Part shown: piece by piece, positions 40,743 through 46,348 of the stretch
How the letters are laid out: each line of letters opens with the position of its first letter
How positions within the stretch are numbered: position 1 is the stretch's first letter
Assembly (NCBI GenBank): GCA_015064635.1
Contig: SVRV01000017.1
Span: 1 to 46,348 of the forward strand
Source of the DNA: Oscillospiraceae bacterium
GTDB taxonomy: Bacteria > Bacillota > Clostridia > Oscillospirales > SIG627
Reading direction: 5' to 3'
DNA length: 46,348 nucleotides
The notes under the pieces: generated by a model
The model's input: the letters and a program-made list of their open reading frames with translations, nothing else
Databases searched by the model: none
Told to the model about the DNA's origin: nothing
Made by a program: the position numbers and the translations under genes

Positions 40743-42634
40743 TGCCTCCGGGAAGAAGAATGGGACCTCCCGCAAAGCCTAAAAACGTAAAGGCTACCTT
40801 CGGAAGAATTCTGAAGTATCTTGTGGGACAGAATAAATTACTCTTAGTGCTTGTACTTGTTTTGGTACTTGCAAGCTCGGCTGCACAGGTAGTGGGAGCA
40901 TCTCTCCTGAAGCCTGTAATCGACAACTACATTGAGCCCCTCATCGGCAACCCCACAAGCGATAAAATGGCAGGCTTTGCCTCAATGCTTGTACTCATGG
41001 GATGCATATATGTAATGGGTGCGCTCTCCACCTACGTTTATCAGCGTATTATGCTCTCCCTTTCCACAAAGGCTCTTCTCAATATCCGTCTTGACCTTTT
41101 CAACAAGATGGAATCTCTCCCCCTCAAGTATTTCGATACTCACACCCACGGCGAGATAATGAGCCGTTACACAAATGATACAGACACCATCCGAGAGCTT
41201 CTTTCAAACAGTATTGTCAGCACCATTTCATCACTCATTACGGTAATCAGCGTATTTGTAATGATGCTGACCTACAGCTGGCACCTTACCCTTGTGGTAA
41301 TCGGTATGCTCATAATCATGATGTTCATTACCAAAAAGGTGGGCGGTAACAGTGCGAAATTCTTCATTAAGCAGCAAAAGGACCTTGGTGCGGTAAACGG
41401 TTATATTGAAGAAATGATAGAGGGACAGAAGGTTGTAAAGGTATTCTGTCATGAGGACAAGGCTAAAGAAGAATTTGCCGCTCTTAACGGTGCACTTTGC
41501 CACTCGGCGACAAACGCCCACACCTTTGCCAATATTTTAGGGCCTATAATGAACAACCTCTCCCACGCTCTTTACGCCATAACGGCTATGGTGGGATGTG
41601 TTCTTACCATTGCAGGAACACTGTCACTGGGAGCTGTAGTATCCTTCTTGCAGTTCACCAAGCAGTTCTCAATGCCGGTATCCCAGATGTCCCAACAAAT
41701 CAACGCCATTCTCACTGCCCTTGCAGGTGCCGAGAGAATCTTTGCGGTAATTGACGAAGAGCCCGAGGTTGACGACGGCTACGTTACCCTTGTTAAGGTT
41801 AAAAGCAACGGAAACGAATATGTGGAAACCACTGACAAATCAGGCATATGGGCGTGGAAGCATCCCCATTCCGCAGACGGAACTGTTTCATACGTGCCGG
41901 TTGAAGGCAAGGTTGAATTCGACAATGTTGTGTTCAGCTATGACGGTGAGAAAACAGTTTTGAACGGCATAACTCTTTGGGCAAATGCGGGACAAAAGAT
42001 AGCATTTGTAGGCTTAACGGGTGCGGGCAAGACAACAATTACCAACCTTATCAACCGCTTCTACGATGTGCCCGACGGAAAGATAAGATACGACGGAATC
42101 AACATCAATAAGATAAAGAAGGACGACCTCAGACGTTCAATGTCCATGGTTTTGCAGGATACTCACCTGTTTACGGGTAGTGTTATGGACAATATCCGCT
42201 ACGGAAGACTTGATGCTACCGATGAAGAATGTATTGCAGCAGCTCGTCTTGCCAATGCCGACAGCTTCATAAGACACCTTCCCGAGGGCTACAACACCAT
42301 GCTGGTGGCAGACGGAACCAACCTTTCACAAGGTCAGCGTCAGCTTATTGCCATTGCACGTGCCGCTGTTGCAGACCCGCCTGTGCTCATTCTTGACGAG
42401 GCAACCTCGTCCATCGACACACGAACCGAGGCACTTGTTGAAAAGGGTATGGACTCACTCATGGAGGGCAGAACGGTATTTGTAATCGCACACAGACTGT
42501 CCACCGTCCGCAATTCGGATGCCATTATGGTACTTGAAAAGGGCGAGATAATAGAGCGTGGCAACCATGCCGAGCTGATAGCACAAAAAGGAAAATATTA
42601 TCAGCTCTACACGGGTATGTTTGAGCTTAGTTAA
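40742..42634 (+). CDS. ABC exporter half-transporter with canonical ATPase site
   Basis: A 630-residue partner of the previous half. Six membrane helices, then a longer linker (about 365-410) before the ATPase domain with Walker A GLTGAGKTT, signature LSQGQRQ, Walker B LILDEATSSID carrying the catalytic Glu and the switch His (VIAHRLS). Together the two halves form a YheI/YheH- or TM287/288-like heterodimer in which only one composite site hydrolyses ATP well. Coupled translation by TAATG overlap supports equal production. Confidence 0.93.
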   Translation: MPPGRRMGPPAKPKNVKATFGRILKYLVGQNKLLLVLVLVLVLASSAAQVVGASLLKPVIDNYIEPLIGNPTSDKMAGFASMLVLMGCIYVMGALSTYVYQRIMLSLSTKALLNIRLDLFNKMESLPLKYFDTHTHGEIMSRYTNDTDTIRELLSNSIVSTISSLITVISVFVMMLTYSWHLTLVVIGMLIIMMFITKKVGGNSAKFFIKQQKDLGAVNGYIEEMIEGQKVVKVFCHEDKAKEEFAALNGALCHSATNAHTFANILGPIMNNLSHALYAITAMVGCVLTIAGTLSLGAVVSFLQFTKQFSMPVSQMSQQINAILTALAGAERIFAVIDEEPEVDDGYVTLVKVKSNGNEYVETTDKSGIWAWKHPHSADGTVSYVPVEGKVEFDNVVFSYDGEKTVLNGITLWANAGQKIAFVGLTGAGKTTITNLINRFYDVPDGKIRYDGININKIKKDDLRRSMSMVLQDTHLFTGSVMDNIRYGRLDATDEECIAAARLANADSFIRHLPEGYNTMLVADGTNLSQGQRQLIAIARAAVADPPVLILDEATSSIDTRTEALVEKGMDSLMEGRTVFVIAHRLSTVRNSDAIMVLEKGEIIERGNHAELIAQKGKYYQLYTGMFELS

Positions 42635-42654
42635 TTGTTTTTTATGTTTTTTAT

Positions 42655-42691
42655 GCGAGAGGGGACTTTTTTGAAAAAAGTCTCCTCTCGC
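42655..42691. terminator. Long inverted repeat after the exporter operon
   Basis: An 18-bp stem (42655-42672 with 42674-42691, one G-T pair), almost no loop, ending the exporter region. There is no T run after it, so it may act as a cruciform or RNA end rather than a classic terminator. Confidence 0.5.
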
Positions 42692-42728
42692 GCTCTCTCG
42701 AAAAACAAAATAGGATGATTATACAAGG

Positions 42729-42762
42729 AAAAAAGTTGAGCGTTTATGCTCAACTCTTTTTT
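42729..42762. terminator. Bidirectional terminator
   Basis: GTTGAGC-GTTTAT-GCTCAAC (42735-42754) with A-tract before and T-tract after, serving the plus-strand exporter operon and the minus-strand amidohydrolase, whose stop codon abuts it. Confidence 0.88.
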
Positions 42763-43838
42763 CACTTCTCAAATATTTCGGAAATTGTTTTAAGCTTCCC
42801 TATATCCTTTAAATCAAGGAGGGTGAAGTACCTTGTCATTACAGTATCCCACTCCTTTTTCATAAGAGAGGGCTTCAAGGCTTTCGGAGCTTTATGCTGA
42901 TAGAAATTCATGAGATTTTCTTTATAAATTTTGCGAAGTATTTTATCGTCTGGGGTCTTCATGGGAGGGATATAACAGCCTACCGCTGTAAAGGGGTCAT
43001 CCTCCTCAAGGAAGCCTCGAACCATTCTCACAAGCTCTCTTGCTTCGTCACCCTTCAGGTCAAGTGTATTTGCGCCGATGTCTGTGCCATAAATAATTCT
43101 GTCCTGATACTTTTCGAAAAAAGGTCTCCAGATATGCTCTTTTTTCTTGAAATGCGGATACATATACTGGTTTGGACAAATATCGAAGTACAGATTTTCA
43201 AACGTATCAAAAAGCTCTGTGCAAAGATCGGGGTGCTCGGATGCAAAGAAGAAATGCGCTATCTGCAATCTGAGCTTCGGATACTTTTTCAAAACCGCAA
43301 CAGTGTCATCGTAATAATCACGCCAGGAAAACTGACCGTGCCATTTCCCTTCAAAGGGTCCTCCCTTGCGCCAACATCTCTCATCGGCATTTGAATGCAT
43401 AACAATGGGAATGGAATTATCCTCACAGTACTTATACACGAGCTGATATTTAGGTGAATCAAAAGGACCTCCGACAATCCTTTGAAGGGGTCTGCCTTCA
43501 ATCATTTTGAGCCCGTCAAAGCCTGCCTCCATGTAAAACTTCAACTGTTCAAGGAAAAATTCGGGAGTATTATTGCTCTCGTCAAAGGACGGTGTTAATG
43601 ACGCAAATGCGTAAATCTTTTCGGGATGTCTGCTTTTCAGGTAAAAAGTCGAAAGGTTTTCGGTGAAGTCACGGCATTTGGTCTTTCTCGTTGTATTATA
43701 CGCAATGTCAAGTATTGTCACCGTGTCATATCCAAACTCCTCAATCAAAGAAAGAAGAAGCTTCTCTCTTTCTTCGATAGTCATATCCCAAAATGTATGT
43801 ATATGGCCGTCGGAAATTGGTAAATTCTTGTATTTCAC
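42762..43838 (-). CDS. Amidohydrolase-2 family metal-dependent hydrolase (second member)
   Basis: A 358-residue TIM-barrel hydrolase of the amidohydrolase-2 group: ISDGHIHTFWD near the start, IVMHSNADERC, LQIAHFFFA and IIYGTDIGAN provide the metal-binding His and Asp set. The start is a GTG at 43836-43838, chosen because the only ribosome site (GGGGGGAT) precedes it and no in-frame ATG fits. It is larger than the member at 10597 by an inserted segment around HGQFSWRDYYDD. Substrate unknown; it is transcribed alone. Confidence 0.85.
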   Translation of the reverse strand: MKYKNLPISDGHIHTFWDMTIEEREKLLLSLIEEFGYDTVTILDIAYNTTRKTKCRDFTENLSTFYLKSRHPEKIYAFASLTPSFDESNNTPEFFLEQLKFYMEAGFDGLKMIEGRPLQRIVGGPFDSPKYQLVYKYCEDNSIPIVMHSNADERCWRKGGPFEGKWHGQFSWRDYYDDTVAVLKKYPKLRLQIAHFFFASEHPDLCTELFDTFENLYFDICPNQYMYPHFKKKEHIWRPFFEKYQDRIIYGTDIGANTLDLKGDEARELVRMVRGFLEEDDPFTAVGCYIPPMKTPDDKILRKIYKENLMNFYQHKAPKALKPSLMKKEWDTVMTRYFTLLDLKDIGKLKTISEIFEK

Positions 43839-43925
43839 AATTATCCCCCCTTTTTTTCTTTGATTATAGCATTCGTGGTTTAAAAAGTCAATGAATTTTG
43901 TATATCCTTTAAGGCAAAAAAACAC

Positions 43926-43954
43926 TTGACAAAACAAAAAAACTGTGCTATCAT
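43926..43954 (+). promoter_or_regulatory. Promoter of the T-box-trpB unit
   Basis: TTGACA (43926-43931), 17-bp spacer, TATCAT (43949-43954). Confidence 0.8.
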
Positions 43955-43960
43955 AACTCT

Positions 43961-44211
43961 ATCCACAAAACCGTTGATTGGGAGTAAGTAGGTTTTTGGT
44001 CAACGCTCAAAGAGAGTCGCAGGCGGTGTGATTGCGGCAGTGAACCAAGGCTGAATGGACCCAAGAGGGCGAGCCGAAATAGTAGTAGGTGAGACGGATA
44101 TCGACCGTTACAGCGATGGGTATATGACAGTATGCCGTAAAGTGTGCCGAAAGGCAAATTTGGGTGGTACCGCAGGATGTTATCCTGTCCCATTATGTGG
44201 GACAGGTTTTT
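43961..44211 (+). promoter_or_regulatory. Trp-responsive T-box riboswitch with terminator
   Basis: A T-box leader about 250 nt long. Stem I carries the GGGAGTAAGTAG start and a specifier region CTGAATGGACC where TGG (44056-44058) fits the Trp codon. The T-box element TGGGTGGTACCGC (44161-44173) exposes TGGT for pairing with the uncharged tRNA-Trp end. It is followed by a perfect 9-bp terminator (44084... arms 44184-44192 and 44198-44206) and TTTTT. Low charged tRNA-Trp should switch on the downstream trpB. Confidence 0.93.
44184..44211 (+). terminator. T-box terminator hairpin
   Basis: CCTGTCCCA / TGGGACAGG (44184-44192 with 44198-44206), loop TTATG, T run 44207-44211. The left side competes with the antiterminator base. 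Confidence 0.95.
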
Positions 44212-44226
44212 CTTTTGGAGGTAAGC

Positions 44227-44256
44227 ATGTATATTTTAGCAAGGCGATGGTGTTAA
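44227..44256 (+). CDS. Tiny ORF MYILARRWC with a Trp codon after the T-box
   Basis: Nine codons with an excellent GGAGG site 5 nt upstream (44217-44221), ending TGG TGT TAA. It lies between the T-box terminator and trpB, so it is translated only when the T-box reads through. The Trp codon next to the stop is the kind of placement used by leader peptides. A region of GATGGTG and CAGCATC pairing follows. Real expression is unproved. Confidence 0.45.
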   Translation: MYILARRWC

Positions 44257-44314
44257 AGCATTTGTAAAGCCACAGCATCACAATAAATTTGAATAATTTC
44301 AAGGAGATAAATAT

Positions 44315-45535
44315 ATGATACTTAACAATGTAGATTTTGATACTTATTTTAACAACTACCCCGACAAAAACGGATACTTCGGAAAATACGGCGGTGTATA
44401 TGTTGACGACAAGCTCAAGGCGGCTATGGCTGAAATAACTCAGGCATACTACTCTATTTGTCAGTCAAGAAAATTTATAGCAGAGCTTCGCCGTATCAGA
44501 AAGGAATTTCAAGGCAGACCTACTCCCATTTCGCATCTTGAGCGTCTCTCCGACGCCCTTGGCGGACGTGTTCAGCTTTATGCAAAGCGTGAGGACCTCA
44601 ACCACTCGGGCGCACACAAGCTCAACCACTGTATGGGTGAAGCGCTTCTTGCAAAGTATATGGGCAAGAAGAAGGTTATTGCCGAAACCGGTGCAGGTCA
44701 GCACGGTGTCGCTCTTGCCACAGCAGCGGCATACTTCGGACTTGAGTGTGACATTTATATGGGCTCTGTTGACATTAAGAAGCAGGCGCCCAACGTTGCA
44801 AGAATGAAGATTCTCGGCGCTAACGTTGTAGAGGTAACTCACGGACTCCAGACTCTCAAGGAGGCTGTGGATGCCGCATTTGATGCATACAGCAAGGAAT
44901 ACAATGACGCAATTTACTGTATCGGCTCTGTACTTGGTCCTCACCCCTTCCCCATGATGGTAAGAGACTTCCAGAGCGTTGTGGGAATCGAAGCACGTGA
45001 TCAGTTCATCGACATGACAGGTCATCTTCCCAATGCAATAGTTGCATGTGTGGGTGGCGGAAGTAATGCCGCAGGCCTCTTTGCAGGCTTCCTCAACGAC
45101 CCCGTTGACATTTACGGAATCGAGCCTCTCGGAAGAGGTGAAAAGCTTGGCGACCACGCCGCAAGTCTCAAGTACGGTACCGAGGGTGTCATGCATGGAT
45201 TTAACTCAATTATGCTCAAGGACGAAAACGGTGACCCCGCACCCGTATACTCGGTTGCAAGCGGTCTCGACTATCCTTCCTCAGGTCCCGAGCATGCATT
45301 CCTTCAGGAAATAGGCAGAGTAAAATATGACGTTATCAACGATGAAGAAACTGTTGATGCCTTCTACAAGCTTGCACGCCTTGAGGGTATCATCCCCGCT
45401 ATTGAGTCATCTCACGCAGTTGCCTATGGTATGAAGCTTGCCAAGACCATGGAGCACGGCTCTGTTCTTATCAACCTCTCGGGCAGAGGCGATAAGGATA
45501 TGGACTACATCATCGAGAATTTCGGTATCAGATAA
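44315..45535 (+). CDS. trpB: Tryptophan synthase beta chain, stand-alone
   Basis: A 406-residue PLP enzyme joining indole and serine. FGKYGGVYV near the N-terminus, [14 protein letters not shown] with the PLP lysine Lys102, AETGAGQHG with the catalytic Glu, the phosphate-binding [10 protein letters not shown] and the SGRGDKDM end all match the TrpB1 type. No trpA or other trp genes follow: the gene is closed by a terminator. It is likely to salvage indole or to work with a TrpA encoded elsewhere. The T-box leader puts it under tRNA-Trp charging control; CAAGGAG precedes the ATG. Confidence 0.96.
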   Translation: MILNNVDFDTYFNNYPDKNGYFGKYGGVYVDDKLKAAMAEITQAYYSICQSRKFIAELRRIRKEFQGRPTPISHLERLSDALGGRVQLYAKREDLNHSGAHKLNHCMGEALLAKYMGKKKVIAETGAGQHGVALATAAAYFGLECDIYMGSVDIKKQAPNVARMKILGANVVEVTHGLQTLKEAVDAAFDAYSKEYNDAIYCIGSVLGPHPFPMMVRDFQSVVGIEARDQFIDMTGHLPNAIVACVGGGSNAAGLFAGFLNDPVDIYGIEPLGRGEKLGDHAASLKYGTEGVMHGFNSIMLKDENGDPAPVYSVASGLDYPSSGPEHAFLQEIGRVKYDVINDEETVDAFYKLARLEGIIPAIESSHAVAYGMKLAKTMEHGSVLINLSGRGDKDMDYIIENFGIR

Positions 45536-45545
45536 TTGATTTTCG

Positions 45546-45576
45546 GTGTGTGTAACTTCGGTTGCACACACTTTTT
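45546..45576 (+). terminator. Terminator of trpB
   Basis: GTGTGTGTAAC-TTCG-GTTGCACACAC (45546-45571, one G-T pair) with a TTCG tetraloop, then TTTTT. Confidence 0.95.
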
Positions 45577-45593
45577 GTTTTGTCATAATTTCA

Positions 45594-45622
45594 TTGACAA
45601 AAAGATACTCATGTGTTAAAAT
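45594..45622 (+). promoter_or_regulatory. Strong promoter of the structured RNA
   Basis: TTGACA (45594-45599), 17-bp spacer, TAAAAT (45617-45622). The predicted start at about 45629 is exactly the first base of the left arm of the RNA structure. Confidence 0.8.
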
Positions 45623-45628
45623 ATTAGC

Positions 45629-45743
45629 ACCACATAAAAACTAAATATATAATTACAGTTAGAAGTGGGCACTTTACTTAGGTAAAAGTGTCGACTTCCT
45701 TGACTCATTTCTAACGTAGTTATATTTGAGTTTTTTGTGTGGT
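45629..45743 (+). ncRNA. Candidate structured noncoding RNA with alternative terminator
   Basis: A 27-nt left arm (45629-45655) pairs imperfectly with 45717-45743. Inside, GTTAGAA (45658) pairs with TTCTAAC (45709), and GAAGT...CACTTTAC pairs with GTAAAAGTG...ACTTC. Alternatively ACTCA...TAAC (45703-45715) pairs with GTTA...TGAGT (45719-45731) followed by six Ts, a terminator that excludes the long stem. No ORF is convincing in it. It could be an attenuator, a small RNA, a copy-control RNA or a MITE; no family was recognised. Confidence 0.45.
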
Positions 45744-45810
45744 AGCAAATCGAAGTCCGACATTTTTCAGTGTGTGTGACTTCTGTTAAATGAACATAAG
45801 GAAGATGGAT

Positions 45811-45850
45811 AAAAAGGCGATACAATGGGCTTTTTGCTCGTTGTATCGCC
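45811..45850 (-). terminator. Terminator downstream of the recombinase-like fragment
   Basis: Perfect 10-bp stem GGCGATACAA / TTGTATCGCC (45816-45825 with 45841-45850), extended by GGGC/GCTC pairing in the loop. On the minus strand it is followed by TTTTTATCC. Confidence 0.85.
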
Positions 45851-45870
45851 TCATTGTTTATTGAATAAAA

Positions 45871-46062
45871 TCAAGCTAATTCTTGTATGTGCTGTGACAC
45901 ATCAATAAGACCTACTGCGGTATAGTAGATGTCAATCTGTTGTACTCTCTGTCCGTTTGACTTAATGGAAAACAGCGTATTTACGGCACTTTCGAGTGCT
46001 TTTTTAATCTCTGTTTCCCTTTTCGTCGCATCAAGTCCTTTGGGCTTCGTTGCTTTTGTCAA
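45871..46062 (-). pseudogene. Possible C-terminal fragment of a large serine recombinase
   Basis: Only the last 63 codons of a reading frame. The segment NGQRVQQIDIYYTAVGLIDV resembles the C-terminal strand of large serine recombinases with a DUF4368 end (pattern RTQxIEIYYxxxG). Upstream an in-frame stop (46075-46077) and three short palindromes (46051-46076, 46096-46122, 46135-46150) break the frame. A good terminator follows the stop. This fits the decayed end of an integrated mobile element, but the identification rests on a short motif. Confidence 0.4.
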
Positions 46063-46095
46063 AGCAACTTTGCTTTACGGACTGATGCTCCTCTT

Positions 46096-46122
46096 TCCCA
46101 AAAAATCTTCGATTTTTCGGGA
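46096..46122. repeat. Hairpin of the variable-stem type
   Basis: TCCC-A-AAAAATC-TTC-GATTTTT-C-GGGA. It resembles the variable stems elsewhere in the window and marks the broken upstream end of the recombinase-like fragment, along with AAAGCAA-CT-TTGCTTT at 46061-46076. Confidence 0.6.
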
Positions 46123-46264
46123 GCCCTGGAAAAGGCTAACTGCCCGGTTAGTAATATTACCGCTATTTTGTTATGTGGACTCAAAAAAATCCTGCGGTAG
46201 CATCAACCTGCTAAACTCAGGTGCATAATATGCCGATGCTGAAATATGCCATAAGCGGTGACAT

Positions 46265-46324
46265 ATGAATATATTTACACAGCCGCTACTGTGTCCGGAT
46301 GTCTGCTCACATCCTGGATTTTAA
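46265..46324 (+). CDS. Leader-peptide-like short ORF near the right edge
   Basis: Nineteen codons (start MNIFTQPLLC, end CSHPGF) with AGCGGTGA just upstream. Within it GGATGT-CTGCTC-ACATCC (46297-46314) forms a hairpin overlapping the ORF end. The remaining sequence to the window end is noncoding. This resembles a ribosome-stalling leader in front of a resistance or transport gene beyond the window. Function is unproved. Confidence 0.3.
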   Translation: MNIFTQPLLCPDVCSHPGF

Positions 46325-46348
46325 GTAACAAAGCAACCGAATACTTGC

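Noticed and set aside
44465-45196. 243-codon minus-strand frame opposite trpB
   Set aside because: Antisense shadow of a well-supported trpB; Cys- and His-rich composition is an artefact of codon complement.
45616-45825. Minus-strand 69-codon frame across the structured RNA
   Set aside because: It lies in paired, promoter-linked sequence on the other strand and has no ribosome site.
45929-46228. Plus-strand 99-codon frame at the right edge
   Set aside because: It is antisense to the recombinase-like fragment and crosses several hairpins without a ribosome site.
1-46348. tRNA and rRNA genes
   Set aside because: No cloverleaf with TTCRANYC-type arm or rRNA-like sequence was found by eye; a program search was not possible.

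Overview
The window looks like chromosomal DNA of a low-to-mid GC Gram-positive bacterium of the Clostridia (Bacillota), probably an uncultured gut or rumen lineage. The pointers are an hprK-murB-whiA-dnaE gene order, a SpoIIIE/FtsK translocase, a Trp T-box leader, consensus sigma-A promoters with 17-bp spacers, a BspA-like leucine-rich-repeat lipoprotein and DUF975-type membrane proteins. No rRNA, tRNA or CRISPR array was seen. Taxonomy is inferred from gene content only.

Layout. (1) 1-5.9 kb: an AraC/cupin regulator diverges from a five-gene sugar operon made of two Gfo/Idh/MocA oxidoreductases and three xylose-isomerase-like TIM barrels, closed by a strong terminator. (2) 5.9-9.1 kb: gpmI is followed 4 nt later by a remnant-like P1B-type ATPase that lacks the actuator domain and every catalytic motif. 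(3) 9.3-11.4 kb: a CofE-like gamma-glutamyl ligase and an amidohydrolase. (4) 11.6-22.3 kb, minus strand: a near gap-free eight-gene operon hprK-murB-whiA-dnaE-PBP1A-CPBP protease-zinc-ribbon protein-tadA. (5) 22.7-31.6 kb: a DUF975-like protein with a Thr-Asp repeat tail, tex, an MsmX/UgpC-type ATPase, ftsK/spoIIIE and a small membrane protein, separated by repeat-rich spacers. (6) 31.6-37.4 kb: a GHL10-like glycosidase, a divergent GH95-like glycosidase and an LRR lipoprotein. (7) 37.5-42.7 kb: an orphan lambda-O-like replication initiator with iteron-like repeats in its promoter, then a MarR regulator with a heterodimeric ABC exporter. (8) 42.8-45.6 kb: an amidohydrolase and a stand-alone trpB behind a Trp T-box plus a tiny Trp-containing ORF. 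(9) 45.6-46.3 kb: a strong promoter driving a highly structured RNA, a fragment resembling a serine recombinase C-terminus and a leader-peptide-like ORF, suggesting the edge of a mobile element.

Spacers carry a modular repeat family: a 20-bp palindrome, a stem whose two arms change together beside a constant flank, and a repeat of about 215 bp present twice.

The items most worth follow-up are the pseudo P-type ATPase fused transcriptionally to gpmI, the 10-bp phased TGACAT repeats at the replication initiator, the covarying palindrome family, the structured RNA near 45.7 kb, and the oxidoreductase/TIM-barrel operon, which resembles oxidation-based glycoside cleavage pathways.
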